Source: Pyrenula massariospora
Taxonomy: Eukaryota > Ascomycota > Eurotiomycetes > Pyrenulales > Pyrenulaceae
Assembly (NCBI GenBank): GCA_021030905.1
Contig: JAGFMI010000027.1
Coordinates: 372,001 to 436,000, forward strand
Length of the DNA stretch: 64,000 nucleotides
Direction: 5' to 3'
In this document: piece by piece, positions 1 through 11,031 of the stretch
Layout: each line of letters begins with the position of its first letter
Position numbering within the stretch: position 1 is the first letter of the stretch
Position numbers and translations under genes: made by a program
Notes under the pieces: generated by a model
Seen by the model: only the letters and a program-made list of their open reading frames with translations
Databases searched by the model: none
What the model was told of the DNA's origin: nothing

Positions 1-1070
1 CCTTCGAAAGTGGTGGACCGGGCATAATTGGGACGGACACCTTCATTCATAGAATAGTTGGAAACAGTGCGATGAGATTTGATGGAGGGCCGGGATTCGG
101 GAGAAGGGGGAGGTGGCTCTTCTTGCGCAGTAAAGCGATCCGAGTAGGAGTGGGCAGTATTAGAGCGGGAGCGCTGGAGGCGATTACCTGCGCCATTGCG
201 TTGATTCTTGAACTGGGTTTGTCTGATATCTGTTAGCTAATAGGCGATGGAAGAAATCACATACGAGGAAACTTGCCCTGCTGGCCATTGGCTTTTAAGA
301 TCAAGTAATGCTTCCCTGGCGCGGTCATAGTAGGCTAGTTCCGCGTCTAAGAAGGCACCCAGGTCTGCTACGCTTTCTGTTTCTGCTTCTTGAATGTCCT
401 GCATTCTTCGATAAACGTCGTCGCTCGCTTCCTCGTATTTGGCTTTTTGAGACCGAAGCTCCTCTTCCACGCGGAAATCTTCCTTCTTAGCCTTCTGCAT
501 CTTCGCCAGCGAAGTATCGTAAGCTAGTCGCCTTTGTTCAAGCTTTCTCCGTGCGGCTTGGTATTCTTTCATTTGTGCAACGGAGCGTTCGAGGGATTCG
601 AGCCAGGATGCCGTGGCATCAGCAACGTAGTTCTCTTGGATCCGAGCAACTCTTTCATTCGTCCGACCAAGTACTGAAATGGCTTGTCAGATCCCATCTC
701 GGGGAGAGATGAAAATAACCCTACCGATAAGGCATTGTCCAAATTCCGAGTCGGCCTCGAAATCCTCCCCATGGGACACCATCGTTGTACCGAGATGTCC
801 GATAGGAAGGGTTTTCTCTTTATCGTCTCCCTCATTCCGTTTGGATATAGCCTTGACGTAGGTATTCATCGCCTTCTGCATTTTCTCTAAGCCTGTACGG
901 GTCAGTCCGCGCCAATTGAACAGCCATACCAGGGGAAGCGAACCCTCATGTCTCAACTGCATCTCAGCCTCCAGCGCCTTGAAGTCGTCAGAGACATTCG
1001 TCTTGACTTCTCCACCCATGCGCTCCCCGGCCCATTGCTTCATCCGATCGAATTTCTTGTTGATATTCAT
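1..1070 (-). CDS. BAR-domain membrane-curvature protein (3' end outside window)
   Basis: An endophilin-like BAR protein predicted to bind and bend membranes in endocytosis or vesicle traffic. I place exons at 944-1070, 725-892, 265-673 and 1-222, with introns 893-943, 674-724 and 223-264; the phases close exactly (308 codons plus 2 nt visible). The chosen start gives MNINKKFDRMKQWAGERMGG, the usual amphipathic N-terminus of fungal members. Residues ~20-235 are helical and charged, as in a BAR coiled coil (e.g. EYQAARRKLEQRRLAYD). From ~245 the chain becomes Ser/Pro-rich and disordered (EEPPPPSPESRPS), a typical linker to an SH3 domain, which would lie left of the window and is not seen. Intron 893-943 is 51 nt and has no in-frame stop. 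Transcribed divergently from STH1. The family is clear; the exact orthologue is not assigned. Confidence 0.85.
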
Positions 1071-2192
1071 CTTGTTGGCTGTGTGTTGGATGCGATGTGG
1101 CAAGATCAAGGACAACGAGGGCAAAACGAAGGGTCACAGTGGAAGCGTTGGCCGGCCGTCGCTGGGTGGGATGAATGAAAGAATGGCTTCGTTGAGGAAA
1201 GGAACGAGCGTCGGCACCTAAAATAATCGAGAGAGGTGCTGTATTAGTAGGATCTCTCATCCGTCGTTGCCGCAAGGGTTTCAAGCTGCCCGGGACTCCG
1301 TTCGCTGACTGGGTCAAGGCGTGGGAAGTCGTGGGCGGGGCGCTTAATCCCTGTTCGAGCGACAAGCGCACGCCACTGTGGTATGATAGTTCCTTGGAGG
1401 CGCGGCGGTTGCCCCTACAGCGAGCACCGGGGGCCCGGAGCGTGTCTACAGGGAGCTCCGATGCCCAGAGGAATAGCTTATTGTGCGGTTCCTATTGCTT
1501 GTTCGACACCTGAACACGCTTGGGGGGACACGAAGTGAGTCGGAGAGACAACGATCGGCTCCCAGCAGATCGCATCCTGACTTCCAACAAATCGTCCCGG
1601 AGATTGTGTCGTGTCTCGATCGTACAACGGGATCTGAAGAGGTCGAGTTCTTCACGACACGGTACCATGATCGCGCTGCCCCTCAGCCAGCCGACGCCAA
1701 GAGTCCAGCTGTGCCAAGCGCTCATCACGTGATCGCGCCAGCCGGCTGATTTGCGAAAACCTCCGCAACCCGTCGACTCTTCAGCTCCCCATCACCCAGA
1801 CGCGGTCTTCGATCTCGGCCGTCACGCTGTCGCATCATCAAAAAAGTGCCTGCCCAGGCTTCCAACCAACGCATGTGCTTCGATAACCCTTCGACACATT
1901 GCTGCCACCCGCTATCTCCCCTTTTTCCCTCACCCTGTAGGTTTCACCCATCTCTGCTCCCACCGCCTGACAACAACCGATCGTCTCCCCAACTCCTCCC
2001 AACATCCCCTCCATATCCCCACTCCTTCAAGATCAAAGGCTAATCATCCATGATGGATTCAAACACAGAACCCCCCGCTCCGCTCATAACATCACCCTTG
2101 CCCTCCTCTGTTCCGCCCCTCGATCTGCTAACCACCAGTCCGGGTACTTCCATCATCGCATCTTGTTCTTCATGCGCGCCTAATCACCACCA
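1071..2192. promoter_or_regulatory. Divergent intergenic region between BAR gene and STH1
   Basis: About 1.1 kb without a supported gene. The right part (about 1860-2045) is strongly pyrimidine-rich on the plus strand, typical of fungal core promoters and leaders. A leader intron of STH1 is likely, with a donor GTAGGT near 1937 and a branch/acceptor GCTAACCACCAG ending at 2138. Splicing would remove the upstream ATG at 2050, whose frame otherwise overlaps the STH1 start. The leader intron is inferred from motifs only. Confidence 0.5.
1724..1733. promoter_or_regulatory. Perfect CACGTG palindrome (Cbf1/E-box-like)
   Basis: ATCACGTGAT is a perfect 10-bp palindrome containing the CACGTG core recognised by bHLH factors of the Cbf1/Pho4 type. 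It lies in the divergent promoter between the BAR gene and STH1. Binding is inferred from the motif alone. Confidence 0.35.
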
Positions 2193-5100
2193 ATGGCTTC
2201 TACCCAGCAGATGCCTGCAATGCAGGCAGGCGGGTCACTGCCACCAGGTCTCACCGCCCAACAAGTTCAGGAGACTTATGCCAAATTCAGGCGTATGCAA
2301 GAAGCCAAAGTCTCGGCGACCGATCCTGAATATATGAAATGCTACCGTCTCCTCTCCGATATTTCAAGAAGTCAGCAGCTGAAAAAGGCTTCGATGCAAC
2401 AACAGCAGTTGCAAAAACAACAGCAACAACGTGATGGGTCTCTTCCAGGAGGTGCTGTCAATGGCGTTAGTACTTCTTCTGGCGCGTCCCAAGGTGTCAA
2501 CGGATTCACTCCACAGTCAATGAACGCGGCATCAAGCCAAACGAATACGGCAGGTATGGCAGCGTCCGCGAATGCTAATATACCTGGCCAACAGGCTGGA
2601 GGAGCTGCGCATACCAGCTTCACCGCCGAACAACTTTCCACTTTGCGCAACCAGATCTATGCTTTCAAGCTGCTGTCCCGCAACAAACCCATACCGCCTA
2701 ATATCCAACAACAGCTTTTCCATGCTATGCCAAAGCAGCCCACAACTGGTGAAGTCGTTGCAGAAATTAATAATCAGTTGGACGCTGCCGCTACACGTCA
2801 ACAAGATCAAGATGCGGCCACGGTAGGGATCACTAAGTCTCACTATGAAACTTTCGATTCTCCCTATTCTGCTCTTGCGCCTTTCATCAGCTATTACGAT
2901 CACACGTTGCGTTCAAATCGACTGCGAATACCTTCTTTAACCCCTGCAGGCATTGATCTTGATCAAATCCGTGAAGAAAAAGAGAGAATTATGTACAACC
3001 GAATTCAAGCACGTCGCGCGGAACTCGCGAACCTACCAGCTAACATCGCCGCGTGGGACACGACCAAGGGCGAGACACCAAAAGCAAATGACTCCGTGAA
3101 ACTGAAGGCCCTGATTGAGCTAAAGTCGCTTTCCCTTCTACAAAAGCAAAGGGATCTCCGACGGGTCATCCAACGAGAAGTCATCGATTACGACAATCTA
3201 GCCATGACCTCCAACCGATCTCAGCACCGCCGGATGAAGAAACAGTCAATACGGGAAGCGCGTATTACTGAGAAACTCGAGAAGCAGCAGCGAGATGCGC
3301 GCGAGACGAAAGAGAAGCAGAAACAGTCTGATCATTTGGTTTCGATCATCAAACATGGACAAGCTGTGCAAACGAATGCTGCATCTCAACGGCAACGGAA
3401 CCAGAAGCTGGGCCGCATGATGATCGCTCATCACCAGAACATGGAGCGCGAAGAGCAAAAGAGAATCGAGCGGACCGCAAAGCAACGTCTTCAGGCTCTC
3501 AAAGCTAACGATGAGGAAACTTATATGAAATTGCTCGGACAGGCTAAAGATTCCCGTATCTCACACCTTCTCAAACAGACTGATGGTTTTCTGAAGCAGC
3601 TTGCGGCCTCCGTTCGTCAGCAACAGCGCAACACCGCCGAGAAGTACGGCGATGAGGAAGAGTCTGAAGAGGAGGAAGAAGAGGAAGAAGTATCCGATGA
3701 TGAAGAAGGCGGACGTAAGGTAGATTATTATGCTGTGGCTCATCGTATTAAGGAAGACGTTACTATACAGCCTTCGATACTCATCGGTGGCACACTAAAG
3801 GAGTATCAGCTCAAAGGTCTTCAATGGATGATTTCACTGTACAACAACAACCTTAACGGAATTCTAGCCGACGAAATGGGTCTAGGGAAGACAATACAGA
3901 CAATCAGTCTTATCACCTATCTGATTGAGAAGAAGAGACAGAATGGGCCCTATCTGGTCATCGTCCCTCTAAGTACCCTTACCAACTGGAACCTCGAATT
4001 TGAGAAATGGGCGCCATCGATAAGCCGTGTTGTTTACAAGGGCCCGCCAAATGCTCGAAAGCAGCAACAACAGAGAATTCGATATGGGAGCTTCCAAGTT
4101 TTGTTGACCACGTACGAATACATCATCAAGGACCGACCAATTCTGAGCAAGATAAAGTGGTTGCACATGGTGGTTGACGAAGGTCACCGAATGAAGAACG
4201 CTGAATCCAAATTGAGCAGCACACTCACCCAGTACTACACCACGAGATACCGCCTCATCCTCACCGGCACGCCACTCCAGAACAACCTTCCTGAACTTTG
4301 GGCCCTGCTTAATTTTGTCTTGCCTACCATTTTCAAATCAGTCAAATCATTCGATGAATGGTTCAATACACCCTTTGCGAACACGGGTGGTCAAGATAGG
4401 ATGGAACTATCCGAAGAAGAGCAACTGCTAGTGATTCGACGTCTGCATAAAGTTCTACGGCCATTCCTCCTTCGACGCCTCAAGAAAGATGTCGAGAAAG
4501 ACCTGCCAGACAAGCAAGAGCGGGTAATTAAATGCCGTTTCTCTGCGCTTCAGAGTAAGCTCTACAAGCAATTAGTGAACAGCAACAAAATTGCGGTCTC
4601 AGATGGCAAGGGTGGTAAGACGGGTATGCGCGGTTTGAGCAACATGCTTATGCAGCTACGCAAGCTTTGCAACCATCCGTTTGTGTTCGAAGCCGTGGAA
4701 GATGAAATGAACCCCAGCAAGCTCACGAATGACCTACTATGGCGTACAGCGGGAAAATTCGAATTGCTGGATCGAGTCTTGCCAAAATTCAAGGCTAGTG
4801 GTCATCGTGTCCTGATGTTCTTCCAGATGACGCAGATCATGAACATCATGGAAGATTTTCTTCGTCTGCGAGGTCTGCAATATTTACGCCTCGACGGATC
4901 GACCAAGTCTGATGATCGGTCAGAGTTGTTGAGAATGTTCAATGCTCCGGGCTCAGAGTATTTCTGCTTCTTACTGTCAACCAGAGCCGGCGGTTTGGGT
5001 TTGAATCTCCAGACCGCTGACACCGTTGTTATTTACGACTCTGATTGGAATCCTCATCAAGATTTGCAAGCGCAAGATCGTGCTCACCGCATCGGACAAA

Positions 5101-6493
5101 AGAACGAGGTGCGAATTCTGCGTCTGATTAGTTCAAACTCTGTCGAAGAGAAGATCTTGGAGCGTGCTCAATTCAAGCTTGACATGGATGGCAAGGTCAT
5201 TCAAGCCGGTAAGTTCGACAACAAATCCACTAATGAAGAGCGAGATGCGTTGTTAAGAACGTTGTTGGAATCTGCCGAAGCTGCTGAACAGGCCGGCGGG
5301 CAAGAGGAAATGGACGACGATGACTTGAACGAGATTATGGCTCGATCGGAGGAAGAATTGCTGCTTTTCCAAGACATTGACAAGGAGCGGATAGCTACAG
5401 ACGAGTATGGTCCTGGCCATCCTTTTCCTCGTTTAATTTGCGAGTCAGAACTCCCAGAAATCTACTTAGCCGAGGACAACCCCGTTGTGGAAGAAGTTGA
5501 AGAATACGCTGGACGTGGTGCTCGTGAGCGTAAGATTACGAAATATGATGACGGTCTCACTGAGGAGCAATGGCTTATGGCGGTCGACGCTGAGGATGAC
5601 ACGATTGAGGATGCTATTGCCCGCAAAGAGGCAAGGGTTGAAAAACGACGGACCAATAAAGAAAAGCGTTCCCGAAAAGTAACAGGCCAGGAGTCGTCTC
5701 CTGAACCTTCTCGAGAAAGCTCAATGACTCCTCAGCCGAAAAAGCGTGGCCGCAAACCAGTCACTGGCCAGAAGCGAAAGTTTGAAGAGCCAGAGGAGGA
5801 GACCCCTGCGAGCAAAAAGAAAAAAGGCAAGCAGTCCAAGATCGTTGAGACTCTTAGTGCGAGCGATCGCCAGGCCCTACAGAAGGTTGTCAATAGCGTT
5901 TACAACACATTGATGAATCTTGAAGTAGAGGATGACGAGCCTCCAGAATCGGACGACAGCGAAGAAGGCCCAGCGATGCGAGCCATCATCGGACCGTTTG
6001 TCGAATTGCCTGACAAGAAGATGTACGCCGATTACTATGTCATCATTCAGAACCCGATCGCTATGCAGAACATCAAGAAGAAAATTGATTTGCTCACATA
6101 CCAAAGCTTGGCCGCCTTCCGAGATGATGTCCACACCCTTTGTAATAATGCCCGCACATACAACGAAGATGGCAGCATGTTATACACGGATGCCAATCTC
6201 ATAGACGTAAGTTATGGACAGCCTTTTCCCAGAATCCGACAGCTAATATGACCTAGGAAACCTGCGACAAAGCCCTTGAGAGGGCCGCCGAAGAATACCC
6301 ACAGCTTGCAGACGATGGCTCTTCTGCCCTTGACGGTCAATCCACTCGACCTGTCTCTAGCGTTGGGACGCCTTTAGCTTCGGTTGCGACAGGCACGAAG
6401 CTCAAGATCAACTTCAACCGCAATGGCGACAAGAGCATGGATGCAGCAATGAATGGTACCCTTGGTGGCGCGGGAAGTGGTGATGACGAATGA
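2193..6493 (+). CDS. STH1: RSC/SWI-SNF chromatin remodeller ATPase, Sth1/Snf2 type
   Basis: The catalytic motor that slides and ejects nucleosomes in the nucleus. Two exons, 2193-6206 and 6257-6493, give 1416 aa, close to yeast Sth1 (about 1359). Seen in order: Gln-rich N-terminus; HSA-type basic helical region around 345-420 that binds actin-related proteins; acidic run around 486-505; SNF2 ATPase with DEMGLGKT at 560-567 and DEGH at 662-665; helicase C lobe around 872-980 with [10 protein letters not shown] and QAQDRAHRIGQ; basic AT-hook-like KKRGRKP near 1185; bromodomain around 1225-1360, completed by the second exon (ETCDKALERAAEEYPQ). The DEGH box and C-terminal bromodomain separate it from INO80 and ISWI. 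Filamentous fungi usually have one or two Snf2/Sth1 paralogues; the RSC assignment is likely but rests on family resemblance. The stop TGA at 6491 follows an acidic tail. Confidence 0.93.
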
Positions 6494-6914
6494 ACAGAAT
6501 GATCTCATCTAGACGCATTGGGTGGATCTGGAGTCGCCGCATTGGAAGGTCAATAAAGAATCCGGTGTCAAGAGCGTGTTTTTTCGGGGGATTTGACTTT
6601 CATGCCAATGGCATTATTTTTGTGAAATGTTTTACTACGCGGCGGTGCTATAGTGGACGCGCTCGATCACTCGACCCTCGGCCGTCAGGATCGGTTAGGT
6701 CTAGCTTATACGTGCCGTTGGCTTCGCGTCGAAATGAATACCTTGGGGGATCGGTGTTTCAAATAGCCTAGCTCAGCTTTTTGCGTATTCAAACAAAGAA
6801 GTTTGCCTTCCTCCAGTGTACCATTGAGACCTACAGTATCAGAATCCTGACTACGCGATATGTTTCGCGGTCCCATATGACGCCTCCAATGCACCTTCCC
6901 ATCATCAAAATGCA
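6494..6914. other. Convergent 3' intergenic region STH1/ELP3
   Basis: 421 bp between two converging genes. I see no gene here; it presumably holds both 3' UTRs and poly(A) sites. Confidence 0.6.
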
Positions 6915-8681
6915 TCAATCGTCCTCATCTCCGTCATCGTCCTCATCCTCACTCTCCTCCCCGACCTTCCCATCCAGCATCTTACTCATATACGGCCCAT
7001 CCAGCCAGTATCCCAACCTCTCATAATAACCCCTCACACCCACCCCACTGATGACCGCCAACTTCCCGCTCCCGTGTTCGTATCTTGCAATCCTCTCCGC
7101 CTCCTTCATCAACAAGGTCCCGTACCCGCGGTGCTGGAATTTGTTCCGATCCCGCCCGTGCACCGGCACCGCGCTGCCGTAGACATGCAGCTCTCTGACG
7201 AGGCTGGTCTGCTGGCCCGTGAGCTCCGTCCGGAACGTGTGCTCACTGCTGCACTTGCGCAGGCGCAGCAGCGCGATGAGGATGTCCTGCTTCGGATCCT
7301 CGTAGGCGAGGAAGGTCTCCCAGCCGCCGTTGGCGACGTAGTCGCGGCGGACGAGCTCGACCTGGTTGGGGCGGATCTTGTTCTTGACCTCGTTGATGCC
7401 GACCTCGCGGGTGCGCACGTCGCGGCATCTGGTGCCGAAGTCTTTCATGCGCGCCAGGGCGAGTTCGCGGAGGTTGCCGTTCTCGACGCCGGATGTGACG
7501 AGGGGCATGGGGATGTCGCGCTGGACGCGGTAGATCCTTGTCCATGGGGGGACCAGGGCTAAGATGCGGGCGACGAGGTCGATTAGATCATTGGGGGTGT
7601 AGTTCTTGTAGCGCCCTGTGCGCCAGAGTTCGTACAAGCCGGTCCCGCGAATCACCAGGGTGGGGTAGATTTTGAGGCCGTCGGTGCGGAAGGCTGGGTT
7701 AGAAAAGTATTCTTCAAATTGGTATAAGTCACGTTCCATGCCGACGTTGGGAAGGTCGGGCATCATGTGCGAGACAACCTTGAAGCCGGCATCCTTGGCG
7801 AGGGAGAATGTTTTGCAGACGGCCGTGACGGTGTGACCGCGGTTCGTGTCCCGCGCGACGTCTTCGTAGAGCGATTGCACGCCTATTTCCAGGCGAGTGC
7901 AGCCGTAGGTGAGCATAGAAGAGAGATGTGTGTCGAGGCAGTAGTCGGGCCGGGTTTCGATGGTTATGCCGACGCATTTTGTGGTGGACATGGAGCCGGC
8001 TGCGACAGCTTCGTCGACGGAGGAGGTTTGGTAGCCGGAGAGGGCGTTGTGCAGTTGAGCGATGAAATTGTCGCGGTAGGACTCGGGTAGAGACATGAAG
8101 GTCCCCCCCATAATTATATATTCGACTTTGTCAACGCTGTGACCTAGGGACTTGATCTGGTCGACACGGCCGCGTGCTTGTTCGAAAGGATCGTAGCGAG
8201 CGCGGATCGCCCGCATGGAGGTTGGTTCATAGCCAGTGTAAGATTGTGTAGAGTATTCGAAGTCGGAGTCTGGACCGCCCGGACAGTAGACGCAGATATT
8301 TCCAGTATACGCGATGTGTGGGCAACGGTGTGGCTTGCACATTACCGCCACAACAGCGATGCCAGACGACGTTCGGATGGGCTTCGCTATCAGCTTTGGC
8401 AGAATATACTTTTTGTATTGTTCTGGCACAGCAGCTATGATGGCTGTCAATGGAGGCTGATTGCTTAAACGGTGCTTTTTCGCCATCTGTGCCCGAAGAT
8501 TATTCAGGTTGATGTCCTTCTTCGGGCTCGGATCCTGAGTTTGAGCTTCATACTCTTGGATAAGAGCATTTGCAATGTCGGCGCAAGCTCTCATATATCT
8601 CTCGTTTTCTGGAGCAAGTTTCTCATTTTTGGGAATTTTAACCCTCGTCCTAGACGGCATGGTCATAGTTTCCGTCGCCAT
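6915..8681 (-). CDS. ELP3: Elongator catalytic subunit Elp3 (radical SAM tRNA-modifying enzyme)
   Basis: Elongator subunit that installs the 5-carboxymethyl side chain on wobble uridines of tRNAs in the cytoplasm; it was first described as a histone acetyltransferase. A single uninterrupted exon of 588 aa, near the usual length of about 550-575. The radical-SAM iron-sulfur cysteines appear as Cx9Cx2C at C120, C130 and C133 ([14 protein letters not shown]). The C-terminal third is a GNAT acetyltransferase fold with the acetyl-CoA loop QHRGYG and the ending [18 protein letters not shown]. After it comes an unusual acidic tail ([14 protein letters not shown]) of about 20 residues beyond the normal end. 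The stretch 7050-8060 is markedly richer in G/C at third positions than 8100-8680, which also creates long spurious open frames on the other strand. Confidence 0.96.
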   Translation of the reverse strand: MATETMTMPSRTRVKIPKNEKLAPENERYMRACADIANALIQEYEAQTQDPSPKKDINLNNLRAQMAKKHRLSNQPPLTAIIAAVPEQYKKYILPKLIAKPIRTSSGIAVVAVMCKPHRCPHIAYTGNICVYCPGGPDSDFEYSTQSYTGYEPTSMRAIRARYDPFEQARGRVDQIKSLGHSVDKVEYIIMGGTFMSLPESYRDNFIAQLHNALSGYQTSSVDEAVAAGSMSTTKCVGITIETRPDYCLDTHLSSMLTYGCTRLEIGVQSLYEDVARDTNRGHTVTAVCKTFSLAKDAGFKVVSHMMPDLPNVGMERDLYQFEEYFSNPAFRTDGLKIYPTLVIRGTGLYELWRTGRYKNYTPNDLIDLVARILALVPPWTRIYRVQRDIPMPLVTSGVENGNLRELALARMKDFGTRCRDVRTREVGINEVKNKIRPNQVELVRRDYVANGGWETFLAYEDPKQDILIALLRLRKCSSEHTFRTELTGQQTSLVRELHVYGSAVPVHGRDRNKFQHRGYGTLLMKEAERIARYEHGSGKLAVISGVGVRGYYERLGYWLDGPYMSKMLDGKVGEESEDEDDDGDEDD

Positions 8682-10050
8682 ATTGGCGAATACTTATGTT
8701 CTTCCCACCGCGGAGACAAGATTTTGACAGAGGATCAATATAGAAGAAATGAGTGCAATACCAAAATTTGTCTCGGTAGCTTCAGGAATCTAATCTGAAA
8801 TAATTCACATAGACGGGAAAGCTTGCATGCGCTCTCTCCTCCGAGGGGTGTTTCGCCCGCCCATGAATTAGAGCACAGCGTTGGAGTATTGTTTTTATCT
8901 GAGTATAACTTGCGCGAAAGGTAACACAATGTAGCAGAGAATACAAAAGATCTTTTGATGGTAAGCGAGCAGGTCAATTTTCGGCGTACTTCTTCAGAGA
9001 TGCGTATCCAAATAGGTTGATGTGGCAAGGATTTGGAGAAGCGTTTGATGCCCACGAACGAGCTCCGCTCACGACCGCGGTGCCAAGAACTTTGCAAAGT
9101 GATCGTTGTAAAGCCATCCTCAGCGCCCTGTCTTGATTTTCATTTCGCCGTACTAACGTGACTATGTTGTCCAGTCTCGCAGGGTCAACGCGTAGCTTAC
9201 AGTGTTACGACGATGCTTACAAAAAGACTTCACGCGACTTTCTTATTGACCCGATATCCATATCCTGTTCTTTCCTGCGTTATAGATTTCTAAGTTAAAT
9301 TCCACTTTCTCTGCTATTTCTATCATTGCCTGATCTTGAAGGACTTCATTACTGAGATTAGCTGGCACCGGACTCCCGACGTCCTTGTCTACGTCAAAGA
9401 CCGCTACTCTCTGTTCCGGTATCTTAGATAAATCCTACCCAGGCTGCCCCCAGCTAAGCTCACCGTGATGCCTAGCTTCTCGGGCATCGTGTCATGTGTA
9501 TGCCAGCTTTAGAATCCAATGACCTGCTGAATTTTCATTTTCCACTTCAGAGGTGAGTCGCTATGCGGCAAAGAAGGAGGAAGTTTTGATTTGACATGTT
9601 GAGTGGGCGTGTAGATTTGATTGCCCAACTCATATGATTCTAAAGATTCATTGAGGCTGCTTGCATGAAGGCAACGGTCTGCGTTAGCATTCAGGAGTCT
9701 CTGATGGAGTATAGTTGAGTGGGAGTCATAAGGCTTTGGATCAGTCGAGGCCTAGATTTAGAACGAAGAGAAGTAGAGAGATATATACGCGTCAACTTGA
9801 ACAAGATACAGAGTTTAATACAGTAAGAAACTGGACGAACCGCTCAGGGGCTAGCTTTGGGTTCTTGTGTACAAAGGTATCAGACGCTGAGACGTATGGA
9901 GCATGTTAGGATATTATAGTAGGTCGCGACATTAATTAAGAAGACACATTTAGGTTTCTTGAGTCAAACAGTCGGCACCTTTCTAGTAGAAAGGCAGCCG
10001 ATCCTATATACAATGCGGAAATTGTAGCCACCCAAAATACGCAAGCTCTG
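8682..10050. other. Gene-free interval
   Basis: About 1.4 kb upstream of ELP3. Short open frames occur on both strands but show no family resemblance, splice logic or coding composition. It includes the ELP3 promoter just right of 8681; otherwise I see nothing in it. Confidence 0.5.
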
Positions 10051-11031
10051 TCAGCTTGGTGGCGTTGTCACAGTGCTGTCGGTGCTTGTCGAAGTCGAGG
10101 TCGTATCTGGACACGGCGGTAGACACTGGTCGCAATTTATCTTCGGAAGGCCTGAATTGGACCAGTCCCAGAAATGGCTGATGTCATATGGATAACAGTG
10201 CGCCACAGGATAGGTAAAGATAGGTAGTACACACTGATAAGGGCAGCCTGAGAGACCTTCGATCGTCTTGAGGCAGGCATTTTGATAATCACGAGGGAAT
10301 GAGACCCCGGGGGAAATGCTGGTGCATGCGCCAGAGAAGGTAGCAGTGTTGACCTAAAAGGTTAGCGGAGACTAACTGAAGGGTATGGAGCGTACTGAAA
10401 GGGTACGAGAGGTGCAAGTGTATTCAATTTGAGTTGTTACTGGCGCGGTCACGGTAGCGTTGTATGATGGGCTCTGTTCAGGTAAGCTAGAAGACAGCAT
10501 TGAAAGAGTGGACGACATACGACTGGATAGACTTGCCCAGGAAGATATGAGATGATGTTGCAACCTCCGCAGACAAGCGATGAAGTGCTTGTAACAGTGT
10601 TGAGGTACGTAGTGGAGGTGGGAGGAAGGGGTGTGGCATCGCTTCTAACGAAGGTTTCCGAGCTGGAAACTCAGACCAACCACCTTGCGACAATGAAGTT
10701 CGAGGGGCTCACCAGCAGGAATATGCAGTACTCAAAAACAAGCTCGAAGTTACCGTAGTAGTATAGAGAGTGGCCTTCACTAGTCAGGCTGCAATGGCAG
10801 TCATGTTTTGGATAAGACTTAGGTCTAGCTCACATCATAGGTTGTGACTGTTGACTGTTCCAACGCTTGGCCGGCGCATGGAAAGCCACTGGTATAGGAA
10901 GCCGTTATACTGTACACAGTGCTCGTTGGCGGGGTCTGCTCAGGCACTCCTGCCGGAGCAGTGGTCGTTTGGGAGACTCCAAGAGATACTAGGAGGCAAA
11001 GGGCGACGAGGGCAAATGTTGGTAGTTCCAT
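10051..11031 (-). CDS. Small secreted cysteine-rich, Thr-rich protein (unknown function)
   Basis: Five exons join in phase: 10834-11031, 10713-10774, 10521-10662, 10396-10473 and 10051-10353, giving 260 aa. The N-terminus MELPTFALVALCLLVSLGVS is a clear signal peptide, cleaved near residue 20. The mature part is Thr/Ser/Pro-rich with about 13 cysteines, including VCGGC, GCPYQC and NCDQCLPPCP, spaced as for several disulfides; the tail is TSTSTSTDSTVTTPP, a likely O-glycosylated stretch. No transmembrane or GPI signal is visible. I recognise no named family. Four of the introns are 42-59 nt with GT-AG ends; the first acceptor (GAAG) is weak, so exon 2 could be placed differently. It sits alone in a gene-poor island, a setting often seen for effector-like genes; that role is inference. 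Confidence 0.68.

Noticed and set aside
7074-7562. 162-codon plus-strand frame opposite ELP3
   Set aside because: Antisense shadow of the GC3-rich ELP3 block, no domain.
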